Assembly (NCBI GenBank): GCA_963678705.1
Contig: OY783210.1
Location: 21,329,331 to 21,393,330 of the forward strand
Source: Panorpa germanica
Taxonomy: Eukaryota > Arthropoda > Insecta > Mecoptera > Panorpidae
Direction: 5' to 3'
DNA: 64,000 bases
Position numbers and translations under genes: made by a program. Each line of letters opens with the position of its first letter. Positions within the stretch are counted from its first letter, which is position 1. The notes beneath the pieces are model-generated. The model made no database searches. It was given only the letters and a program-made list of their open reading frames with translations, and was not told where the DNA came from. This document shows positions 23,509 to 34,443 of the stretch, one piece after another.

Positions 23509-26506
23509 CCAACCTCGACTAAATTAAATACTAAGTCAAATTCTAAGATATTTACCTAAATAAAATTTCGCGATAGTTGTACATATATCTAAAACTCAGA
23601 AAATAACTTTAAAATTTGTATAATAGAATTCTAAATAGTAAGAAAAAAGAATCAAATAATTCAAACCGAATACAATATATAATAAAAAAAAAGAAAATAA
23701 AACTGTCGTGGTCACGAAACGTCACCCATCCAGATCTAAGCAATCCCACTATTCTGTTTCTCCCGTCTATCCTGCTCTATGTTTTCTGCTCATCCCATAC
23801 TTTCATGCAAGAGTCCTGTGCCTGTCTCAGGATATCATTTTGACTTACTCCATTGAACCCCATCAAGTATTATGTTTCTATTTTATTTTCAATAAGAGTT
23901 TTTGTCTTACTACTTTCTTATATTACTTTCACATGCTGCCCTTGCCCTTTGGCATCCAATTTCAACCCTTATTGGATGTCTGGTGCGTTTTGTAACACAC
24001 TCCCCATTTACGCCATCTTGGCAAAACACAATTGTAATTCAGCGGAATAATATGAAACTTTATATTATCTTTTTTTTAAGTTTAAATATTTGAAAAATAT
24101 ATACAATGTATTGATGATTCATAATTTGATTTTGAATTTATTTTCATAAATAAAATAACATTCATTTTCAATTATAAAACTTGGAAAATGAAAAGAATTT
24201 TACAAGATATGACTCGTTTCTTTTAAATTTGGGGCCCCATTCAATTTGCGTTACTATCACAAGTTACATTTTCTAATCAAATGCGCCAACATCTAAATCT
24301 GGAATTTACCTAACGACGTTCGCTAATTGTCAGCTTTGGAATAACGCTTAGCAAGGATTATTATCAATGTCGAAAATTGTAAATAGTTGTTATTGAACCA
24401 TCGTCCAAGATTGTCCTCACCTGATTCACTAAACACAAGAAACGCAAGACTAATGCATCTCGTCATTTTAGTAGAAGTGTACAAGAAGAATACAGTTACA
24501 TTTTTTCTTTACATGACAATATTAAATAACAAATAAAATTATTCTGAAACGTACCAAACTATAACACAGTTTAAATCGAGCCCGCGGTTCTGCCAGTCCA
24601 TGTGACACGCGTGGTACACCCTTAGAAACCACCCTCCAATATGAAGAAAGAAAAACCACCCCATATACCATGTAGTGTATATGTATAAAATATATTACAG
24701 AGGGGTGGAAAAGTCATACAAAAAAAAAATACAAGAAAAAGGGACAAAATGTGCGTAAAAACAAAACCGTTACCTTAAATAACTTATACTAGAGTTGCTC
24801 TGCGTTTTATAACATCCCAAGAACGGAGCGCCAAAAGCGAGGTTTAAAAAGTATAAGAGCGGAGACACAGCTAAAGGAAATATGTAACATATTGTGAGAA
24901 GAATATACTCACTGTATGTATACGTATAGTGATACCAATACATAGATAGATATCTGTATATAAATACAATGGGATACATAGTACAGGTGAAATTCTTAAA
25001 TTGTATTTTAAAATATACATAAGTGTGCATTCCAAAAATTGTGGAAATAACAGGAAATAGCGGAATGTAATATAACCGACGCCGGAAGGACGCTTGATGC
25101 CGATGGTTTTGTTCTTTACATTAGAATATTATCTTCGAACAAACGCAAAATGTAGATATTACCTTATAGTAAGGCCTACAGAAAAAGTGTACTAAAACTC
25201 GGTCCACGAATTTTAAGATAGCCAACGTATTTTAAGAGATAGACTTGTGATTTTTTTGATAGATGTATATTTTGCATTTTCTGCGTTTTAAAGAAATGGC
25301 AAACAAATAAGCAAGAGCAATATTGGACTAAATTTTATATGGCAACAGTTAAAAATAACAAGAATCGGAAACAAACATTTCAACCCCACATACTTTGCCT
25401 ATATTTTGTGGAAGACATAATTAAATTTCATTGATGCCTGTCGCCTAAATATTGATTCTAATGAACGTACGTTTTATTAATTTTTCTCATATATTCCTAG
25501 TATCAGAACCGTTTTTAGTTCACAAGTTTTACAAGTAAAACCTAGAAACATTTAATTTTAAAGCGGACGTACTTGTACATCGCTATCTAAATTTATATTT
25601 AGCTTTTGTTGATGTAACATTTATAGAATTCTGATCTCAATATCTTATAATCCTATTATTTACTACCTAATATACTCATATATCTTGAATTTTGCGCAAT
25701 AATATTAATATATTAGCAAAATTATCTTAAGTCTTAAGATGTTCCATATGAACATGCTGTTATATTAAATTCCGAGTATCAAAGGATTTATACGTTGGTT
25801 ATATATTCATATAAATGATGCTAAAATTACACATAAACGATGTATATCCTTATATAAAGGACGTTAATTTAATAACTACGAAACTAATTGACGTATCCTT
25901 TCACTGTTAATATTAATACAGGGTCGCCTAGGTCCATTAAGGGGTTAAACTTATTACATTAAACTAACGCTAAAGTTTTCAGTACTTATGGCTTTCTCCT
26001 TATTGTGAAAATGATGTTAAAACAACATCAACTGATACCCCGTTACTTTGTATAAAGATGTCAATCGAAATTTAAAACATCGATTGTTTTATAGATTTAT
26101 GTTCGAGATGTATCGATAATTGTAAATAATAATCTTGAGTTTTAACTAGTTAATACTATAAACAGAATTAGATGCAAATCGAAAGAGTTTTTTTTTATCT
26201 TATTTAAATATTTAAAGAGATCCTGGTATTGCCGAAGTGTAAATAATTTGCGTAACAATATTATATTATGCATATAAAAAATAATTTTAAAATTTATAGA
26301 TAATATTACACTATAAATTTAAAGAAAATTAAATAATTAAATTGTATAAACATGCAATTGTCTTTAATCATTTGAAAACACTGCTAGATTACATAACCTG
26401 AAAACTTAGACTTAATCCCTTTCAAATATTCACGGTTACTCATGCGGCGATTAACTGTGCAAGCGACGTTGCCAAATCTTAATCCTATTTTGAACAGCGA
26501 TATTGT

Positions 26507-26758
26507 TTATAAAAAATTATTTTTGTTATGTTTTCGCAAACACACTATTTTTATTATTTGAATCGAAAGCATGATGTTTTCTGAACCATATTCAATTAAA
26601 ATAATATTTTTCTCCATTAGATAGTTACATGAGCAACTTAATGCAGAATTTAATGAATCCACATATACTTCTGCGTGCAATTTCCATTTATTAAAACTCT
26701 TTATTTCCTTAAAAAGTATATTGTCCAATAACGCATATCCGCATTCATTTTCAAACAA
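26507..26758 (-). other. Weak candidate 3' exon, unknown
   Basis: The minus-strand frame runs about 90 codons from an upstream stop, including ENECGYALLDN, a CSC pair and a lysine/asparagine-rich end. It has no ATG near its start, so if real it would be a terminal exon. The upstream AG choices lack a good pyrimidine tract. No homologue is recognised. Chance is a serious alternative in DNA this AT-rich. Confidence 0.18.
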
Positions 26759-29012
26759 TTTTACCTCAATGATTAAGTTTCAAATCAAGTGTTAAATTAT
26801 CAATTGTTTCGAAATTTGCTTTTTAGTTATTTGCAGTTAAGTTCTTGAATTACGATGATTTGAGTTACGCTGATTCTTAGCAACACATTCCGAAGATCGA
26901 TGTTTATCTTGTATTAATATTTGCGCCCATCCCTACCTCTACCATCACGACCTCATATCGACGCGGATGTTAACAATTTTCGACGCTGACGCCGACGCCC
27001 CGCTGCAGTACTAGTTGTGTGATAATTGCGTTAGAAGGCCAAGTTTGAACTTGTTTTATGTTGTTAGTATCGGAACATTGTACCAGCTCCTACAGACGCT
27101 GAACGTCGGGACGTTAAGGGCGTCGGGTACAAAGTAATTAATTATCGATAATTAATAAACTAGTAAAAGGGATTTGCGTCTTAATTTAAGGAGGAAATGA
27201 ACAGTATATAAAAAAGAGAGTATGGTAATTATAATTAATGATTTTTTTATAAATGGCATCAGTAGATAAGGAAGGCGATAGAAATATATTGATGAAGACG
27301 GGATCAAGATTAAATAAAAAGTTCTTTGGGTTGAAGAGTTGCCTTCATTTTTTGTAATAGTTTTTCAATTTATAATATTGATATTCTTGAGATAATAAAC
27401 ACATATGTGGCGAAAATACCAAAGCAATGCCAAAAATAAAAAATGTATTTAAACAGAATGTTTAATCCAACAATAAACTTTTCTAAAAACACAATTTTTG
27501 TAAGAGAAAATATTAAAAAACATAAAAGACTTCTTCTTAAAACAATACCATAAATAAAATATAAAATATAGTATTCGTAATTTGGTATTTGTATATTTCT
27601 CCTTTGATGTATTTTTTCTATTTGCTCAGATAAATATTTTCAGTATCTTTTTATCAGCCGAGCATATATTTACATCTTATAAATTTATTTTTGTATATAC
27701 ACTCGTAAATGTTTCTCTAATTGATCATTTTTGGATCGCAGCATCTCTTCTGTGATATTGGGTACCATGGTACTTCATGTTCGTCTTAGTAGGGTCACAA
27801 ACCGTGGGTTAAGGGTGTACAAGTTGTTAGCAAACGAGAAGGGCGCAACGTAGCACGGGGTAGGTTCTGAAGATGCTGTCAAGTGTGATCATTTCTTAAA
27901 ATGTCATCTTTTTCAGTCTGCGGGATGTGAATTACCACAATATAAAACATAAAGTTTTAACGGAATATTTATACAGCGGCTTCTTTTTTTAAATAGTGTT
28001 ATCAAATATTGAATACTTAATAAGAATTACAAGTATTTTTAATTGGTAAATTGATTTTGTATCACATTATCCTATTGCTATGTTAATCTATGAAATAGCT
28101 ATGAATGAGCTATGTCTCCTGGTGTAATGAGCCACGATATTTAAAGTGACGAAACTCTACGAAAAACTAAAGTGGCTACATTCCGTATGCAAAACCGTTC
28201 CGATTCAGGTTCTTTAATGCAATCACGTCATCACTTAAGACACTTTACACAAACAATACTAATTCTCTAACATTTCCATCATATTCTAATAATTTTAAAT
28301 GGGAACAAACGATAACGACAAAATGATAGAAAAGCTTCACATTTTTTCCGCTAGAGTTATTCACATCTTTTCGCTTATAACCGAATTGGTCTTATAAAAC
28401 CGCAAAGCATAAATCTGGGAGGTTTTATACTTCGTTTGTGACATTAAATACTGAGAAATGAGAAGAAAACACTTTGATATTTCAAGCGGATGCGTTCAGC
28501 AATTACTCCAACGTATTTCATGCTTTTACCTGTTTTAAGTTGTTTTAAAATTTATGCACTGAAAACTCTTATGAAATTTTGTTATATCTTTATTAACTTA
28601 AGTGTAATCATTTAGAAGAAGAGAAAAAACAAATTCTCATTTCTATTCATCAAGTTCTATCATTAAAGAGTCTTTAGAACAAGTTTAATCATCGATTTAA
28701 TTTTAAATTAAATTATCAAAGAAAGTATTATGTTAGAAATTTCTTTGAAAACTTTACTACAAATTAACATTTGGATCATTCGAGTTAAAACTTTGATAAT
28801 TGAGTGTCTTCTGCCTGAATTACGAGTATATCGCGGTTCTTAAATTTGAATATAACCTAAAAGTTGCTCAAATAAAACTTTTGTTTAGGTGTTAAAATAC
28901 GCCGATACTATCTGTAATTAAAACAACATCTTAAGGGGTCATATCAATCTTACACCTCAAATGTTTAGATAAATAAAAGAAAGTGAATTGCTATTAAAAT
29001 AATATATTTATA

Positions 29013-29018
29013 TTTATT
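29013..29018 (-). other. Polyadenylation signal of the 29-kb gene
   Basis: AATAAA on the minus strand, 21-27 nt after the TAA stop of the gene ending at 29040. Confidence 0.6.
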
Positions 29019-29039
29019 CGTAACAATGATTATCAAGAT

Positions 29040-29663
29040 TTATTTCTGTCTACATATCAACTCAATGTCATACACTAAATACTGTAGTTCCTGATACATC
29101 TCAAGGAGTCTGTCTTTATCTGCAGCACAGTTTGCGTAAGATGTTTTTAGCTCGATAATCGTTGAACTGGCAACTAACTCCATTGTGTCTTTACCATCAT
29201 CATGTGTATATGCATCTATAAATTAAAAATATAAATTAAAATATTTTGTGGTGACATCTATTAATTCTGAGTTTGGTTGTTATCGAAATGAAATTGATTA
29301 AGTGCTCATACATCTTCTATATGATAGGACTCAGCATCAGAAATAGGTCAACATTAAATAAAATTGGATTAAAAATGAAATATGAATCGTGACGAACTCG
29401 GTGTGACACGTGACGATTCGTCTCTGCTTTTTATATTACGAAACACGTTTCACGAATTGAAGTCAAAGATATTTAATGTGTAAGTGCATTTGCTTCGGTG
29501 GAAATTTGTGTTTTAATTAATGTGAAATTAATAAAGTTAATACTCATGCCGAATTGACTTTGTACACATTAATTAAACACACAATATGCATTAAATGCAT
29601 AATACAATACTTACTCGGAATACTGTATACAATAACAAATATTAGAAATATGAAATGCCTCAT
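29040..29663 (-). CDS. Small secreted protein, two exons, 74 aa, unknown family
   Basis: Exon 1 is 29663-29615 (ATG to a single base of codon 17), the intron is 29614-29216 (GTAAGT ... TTTATAG, 399 nt, phase 1) and exon 2 is 29215-29040 (TAA). The joined product has 74 residues. Residues 1-14 (MRHFIFLIFVIVYS) are a clear signal peptide with a V-Y-S cleavage site. The mature part of about 60 residues begins IPNAYTHDDGKDT and then looks mostly helical, with two cysteines about 25 residues apart (NCAADK and ELICRQK at the C-terminus). These could form one disulfide and a helical hairpin. The signal peptide, splice consensus, matched phase, TATA box and poly(A) signal all agree. It lies head to head with the gene at 30195. 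I know no family for it. Confidence 0.78.
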
Positions 29664-29715
29664 TTTTAGAACAATATTTCATTAGCTATATTTTTGACAT
29701 TTCTATTAAAATTTC

Positions 29716-29727
29716 TTTATATATGGC
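29716..29727 (-). promoter_or_regulatory. TATA box for the 29-kb gene
   Basis: CCATATATAAAG on the minus strand lies about 53 nt upstream of the ATG at 29663. That would put transcription start near 29688 and give a 5' UTR of roughly 25 nt. Confidence 0.5.
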
Positions 29728-30004
29728 AGGATATTAAAATATTTTATGTTCCATTTGTGTAAACAACAATTGAAAAAATATTTTAAGAGTCAAATTTAAC
29801 TAGTTTTCAATTTGGTGTATTAAAATACCGAAGCAAATCGATTTAATGGTTTAGGCGAAACGTAGTAAAATGAAATTAAGGTCTCTTTGGATTCATTTAA
29901 AAGTTTTTTTAAAAGTATACATTGAAATAATATTTAATTACTATATAGTAATACGCTGAAGAATCTGATAGGATTCATTACTATTGATTTCTTGGATTGC
30001 AAGA

Positions 30005-30014
30005 AATATATAAG
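30005..30014 (+). promoter_or_regulatory. TATA-like box upstream of the 30-kb gene
   Basis: AATATATAAG lies about 190 bp before the ATG at 30195. A second TATA-like site, TATATATTA at about 30052, would give a shorter leader. Which one is used cannot be told. The TTGTGTTCAG directly before the ATG could also be a 3' splice site of a leader intron. Confidence 0.4.
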
Positions 30015-30194
30015 CAGCCTTAATGCAATTGTTTTTAATAAACACTGGTGTATATATTATACGAACAGTGAAACAATCATTTTATTACAACGAAACTAGT
30101 CGAGCCATAACAACGGACTTGGTCAGAATTATTCTTTGTATTTGGACCGTAACAACCTGAGGCAAAGAAGCGATTAACAATTATTGTGTTCAGG

Positions 30195-30571
30195 ATGCAG
30201 TTACTGTACTTGACGCTGGTGTTTGGATTATTCTGCTGCTGTAAGTTTAATCGAGTCAAATCTGTAATAAATATATTTTATAGCGGATTAATTTTACGTC
30301 CACTTTTACCTGATTATGTTTACTCTATAATTGATTTTTTTCCGGACGTTTCTATCATTTTAAATAGACGATAGTTGCTTAATCATCAAAAATATCACTT
30401 GCCAAAAGAAATATATTATTTTAACGTTTTTTTACAGTAGCATTCTTGCCAACTAGTGAAGCATTTATTCCAGAAAGCATGCGAAGAGCACTAGGTAATG
30501 TGCAAAGTGGAATAAGCAATGCTGCTGGACAAATTACTGGATTAGTTGGTTATAACAACGAAAATGATTAA
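30195..30571 (+). CDS. Small secreted peptide precursor, two exons, 59 aa, unknown family
   Basis: Exon 1 is 30195-30240, the intron 30241-30437 (GTAAGT ... TTTTTTTACAG, 197 nt, phase 1) and exon 2 30438-30571 (TAA). The joined product has 59 residues. It starts MQLLYLTLVFGLFCC, and the hydrophobic core continues across the splice as LAFLPTSEA, giving a textbook signal peptide with cleavage expected after TSEA. The predicted mature peptide is 35 residues, from FIPESMRRALG to the acidic/asparagine-rich end YNNEND, with no cysteine and a glycine/alanine-rich middle. Both splice sites are strong. Unspliced, the frame would run on into intron sequence to 30374. It may be an effector, hormone-like or antimicrobial peptide, but no family is recognised. 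It diverges from the 29-kb gene. Confidence 0.8.
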
Positions 30572-30670
30572 AATGTTTTCAATCATATCTAAGAATTATT
30601 GATGAGATTAATAAATTAATTAAATAAATTTAATTTGTTTAATTATTTAATATTAAGATCTAATAATACA

Positions 30671-30676
30671 AATAAA
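30671..30676 (+). other. Polyadenylation signal of the 30-kb gene
   Basis: AATAAA followed by a GT-rich stretch (GTTGTGGTTC), 100 nt after the stop. Two further AATAAA sites at 30610 and 30623 lie closer to the stop and may be used instead. Confidence 0.55.
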
Positions 30677-30679
30677 AGT

Positions 30680-32256
30680 TGTGGTTCTTAGTGTATCACA
30701 GAATTAGAGCGGTATTTGCTTCAAGATCATTGACGTACACATAAGACGTTAAAAGATAAAGATATTAGGCCTTAAATAATCGTATTAAAACCACAGATAT
30801 TAAATCAACATCCTTTTAACTGGTTAGTCACAGAATGTAATATCTTAAACCATTTTTCTTTTATGAAATTCTTTTAAAAATTGAAAATGTAAGATTTGTA
30901 TTCTAAATAATAACTGAAGAATATCTTTTTAAGCCAATAACAATACAAATATAATCCTAACGGAGAAATTCTAAAGTGACTTCTCACGCCATTTTAAATT
31001 TAATCGGATTTTATAAAAAATATCTGTATCTACCAATTGTAATGGAATTATATACCAAAAAAATTGATCCAATAATAAAGGAGAATTTTCATTGTTATAA
31101 AAAATACGTTACATATTTAAAGTAAATCGTCATTAGATTAGATAATTAAGGGCGTAATACTAAGGTGACTAAACGTACTTTTTTAGAAACGTGTAACTCT
31201 TTTGAAAAAATGATCATTATTTCGACAGAAAACCTTTTTCTTAGCTCTCACAGATTACCAGGCCTGTAAAAATGAAAATAAAAATAAAGTAATCTTTTAA
31301 CATCGTAAATGTCTTGATAATTTTGTCAGTAAACTAAAAGATTTTAACGGTTGCGTAATTAAATGATTTTGTAAAATATCCCAAAATTCTTAATGAAGAG
31401 ATAGTCGATGATTCAAATAATTTGATAACTAGATTTTCTAGAACATATAATAAATTGCTTCCATATTAAACAAGGACCTACACCAAGAATTAGTAGAAAA
31501 GAAACTGCAGATGATTTAATTCATCTATTATAATTTTGAACACCTTTTCTTCAGTGTCACAATTTCAAAGGACATCATATTCAAGTATAATATATTTATT
31601 TGCAATGGTATCCTCATGAAGGACATTTAAATGCTTCCTCTTTACAAATACCAATATTTGTTTACTAAACCTATTGTCTAATATTGACAACTATTTCCTA
31701 AGTATTTGATATTTCATCTTCTATTCCATTTGACCACACGCATCTTTAGTTACAATTTGTCAAATAATAATTTGAACAATTTGCTGAACATAGAACTTTG
31801 TCTCCTTCAGGTAAATTGAGCGGAAATATGTTTATTTAACTTTATTCTTCTTTTTTTCCTTCGTTTTCTTACTTACGCTTTGTTGTCTAAATACCAGCTG
31901 TATTAGAGTTTTGTTAACAAAGGTAAAATTCATTTAAAGTTAAGGAAGTAATATTAAATGTTGAATCAGCACCTTTTGTTTGGGATCGCTTGGAAGTAAA
32001 CTATTCTATTTATCAGGGGAAGTTGCCAGAGTCGAATTTCGTAGGAACATTGCAAACTTATTTAGGAAGTCCTGTTGTAAAAATTATTTTAAAAGTCTAA
32101 ACTGAAAATGTTATTTTTATATTTATTTTGCATAAAAATATTTACTTGTTAGTGATATTTTTCTTTAATTATAATAATTACAGGACTAGAGCTATATTAG
32201 CTCGTTCTACAGCTAATATATTATATTATATTTTTAATATTCCAAGTTTATATTCT
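30680..32256. other. AT-rich DNA, no supported gene
   Basis: A 34-codon plus frame at about 31430-31534 (core KQGPTPRISRKETADDL) is the only protein-like stretch noticed. It has no ATG or splice support. Confidence 0.4.
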
Positions 32257-32795
32257 AAAGCCTCATTCCCACTCACTGTTTTGATATTTAATTTACTGTT
32301 TTTATTTAATATTTTAATCAAGATTTCAGGTTTTCAGAATAAAAATTTCTTGTCACGTTAGAGTTTTAATTTGAGTTTAGTTAATTTAGTTGGCGTGCAT
32401 GCGTCGTTAGTAATATAAATTTCGACAGTTTGACAGTTAGACAAAATTGAATGTGGAATAATTAAAATTGCTGTTTTAATTAACAATTAGTAATAGAAAT
32501 TGTTTCTATTTCTTTATTTTTGACAAACGGGCATTAAACTTCTTTTAAAAGTAAATCTTACTGCATTTTGATTGTCACATTTTGGAGGTTATAATATAAT
32601 ATAGTTTTTCTTAATTTATTATTTTTAATTAATTTTTAACATTGGACCTTGCAAGGTTCTAAAAAAACTTAGACAACTTAAAAAATAAATTAAATTAAAA
32701 ATGGTACTGTGAATGACTACGCGTCTTACCATACGCTAAACAATTTAAATTAAATACAAAATAGAATTAAAGCAGTGAGTGGGAATGATACTTAA
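32257..32795 (-). mobile_element. TIR element (MITE family A), copy 2
   Basis: Core terminal repeats CATTCCCACTCACTG at 32264 and CAGTGAGTGGGAATG ending at 32787 enclose 524 bp that match copy 1 (11859-12332) in reverse complement. The flanking 8-mers TAAAGCCT and ATACTTAA are also conserved relative to copy 1, so the true ends lie outside the core repeat. Length differences come from internal indels. There is no transposase frame, and superfamily and target duplication are not resolved. Confidence 0.8.
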
Positions 32796-32836
32796 GTTAA
32801 TAAAACATAACGAAACTATTTATTTATTTTAGAAGA

Positions 32837-32990
32837 CCTTAAGCTGGAATCACATTGGAACCGTATACGTGCATATTCTTAACGAGTAAGCTTAGGTCGT
32901 CAATGTCTGTCCTTTTCGGATCACAAAGTCAGAGAAGGAGATAGCTATAGAAACGCGTGTATACGGTTTTAATGTGAGTCCAGCTTAAGG
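32837..32990. mobile_element. 154-bp fold-back MITE
   Basis: Terminal inverted repeats of about 36 bp: the left end starts CCTTAAGCTGGAATCACATT and the complement of the right end starts CCTTAAGCTGGACTCACATT. They continue through AACCGTATAC, with a few mismatches overall. Only about 80 bp lie between the arms. TTAA sits just inside both ends, which would suit a piggyBac-type TTAA target site, but the next bases are not the usual piggyBac start, so the family is open. It lies 41 bp from family A copy 2. Confidence 0.85.
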
Positions 32991-34387
32991 CTACTCAAAT
33001 TGCCATTATTATAACAAGATCCATACCATTAGAATTTAAATCACTAATTCGGCACTGATCTTCAATTTACACCAAAGTCTAAATATAACCATTCTGTTAT
33101 AATATATGTACCTACATTGGGTCAAACAATATCCATATTTTGCAAGCAATTTGCTTTGAATACCTTTTGTAAACATAAACATACTTCAATCCATTACTCA
33201 TTTAGGCATTGTATTCATGTCGAGGTGCTCTCCTCAGTGTTGACTTACTACTCAAGGTATGGAGCACTAGTACTACAGCCATACTATGTGTGCTTAGACA
33301 ACCATAGAATAGACCAGCACTGGACTGCATCGTTCACCGCTGACCACACGTGCATTTATCCAGAAACCAAGACGGCTGCAATCCTCTTTGTTACCAATTA
33401 TAGAGCATTAAGTCAATATTACCTGAAATTGAAACTAATTCTATGGAAATGCAGAGATTGAAATGAAATACAATAGTAGTAATAAATAGTAACAAACGTA
33501 AAATGTTATTTGTTTTAAATTTCAAAATCAGAGAAGTTGAAACCCATGACAGTGTTCTCCATAATATTCTGAATCTCTTGCCAATTTTTCATCTACTTGA
33601 CTTTTTTTATAAGTATATTTACTTTCAAATATTTTATTTCAGTAATAATATTTCTCCAAATGTACTACGCGTAATTATTGTACCATTTTCCACAATTGAG
33701 ATAACTCAATATTTCGAAAATGTTTTCTCCTTCTTTCTCTTCCCCTTTCCACCTCGCACCCAAGGAGCTAGTAACTCTCCCCAGCGATTCCTCGATGTCA
33801 TTTTGTTTAATAACTTCACCACGTGTCAAATGTAATCGTTTTCAATATAATTTAGTTTGACTTGTGGCTTCTGAATGACTCATCAAGAAAAACTCCGAAA
33901 AGAAAATGTGAAAATGTTTACAAAAAGATAACTGCTATACTTGTAGATAGATGGAAACGCGGGTGAAATGAAACGAGAGCTGTATTCGAAATTAGATATT
34001 TATTATGTACTTTTAATTTATCTAATATAGATTGGAACGATTTGTGAATCACAAATTAGTTAGATTGTGCATTGACTAGTTAACAATAAAAAATTAATAA
34101 TAAGCGCCTATAGAGAAGTGTCAAAAACTGCTTACAAAAGATGTATCAATACGATGTATTGTAATATTTTTAATATTTAACTTTTATATTTGAACGGAAG
34201 TAAATTTACTATTATTCTTTACAATTCAGTACTCAAAAAAAAAACGACTAAAAAATAATTTTTTTAAGGTAAAGCTTTATCCACACTAGTACATTTTTTA
34301 TTTTAATACAACTATTACATAAAAAGTTGACGATTCTTGAAATATGAATTAAATTAAATCAAGGACATTTTAACACGATGAAAAAGA

Positions 34388-34443
34388 AATATTGCTATAT
34401 TTTCTTGTTAAATTGGAATTTAACTAGAAAATATAGCAATATT
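34388..34443. repeat. Near-perfect 27-bp-arm palindrome
   Basis: The left arm 34388-34414 begins AATATTGCTATATTTTCT. The right arm 34417-34443 is its reverse complement with one mismatch, and only GG lies between them. As RNA it would fold into a long hairpin with a 4-6 nt loop. As DNA it can extrude a cruciform. No target duplication was seen. Confidence 0.9.

Larger units (their letters stand above)
21404..29012. other. AT-rich stretch with only weak coding candidates
   Basis: Besides the two weak minus-strand frames listed at 23317-23508 and 26507-26758, no gene or bounded repeat was found. GC-richer patches at about 26930-27120 (GACGC-type repeats) and 27720-27880 have no supported frame. 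Confidence 0.4.

Noticed and set aside
33117..33835. Two frames of 114 and 110 codons
   Set aside because: The first begins at TTG and the second is AT-driven; neither has a domain, splice site or codon pattern supporting a gene.
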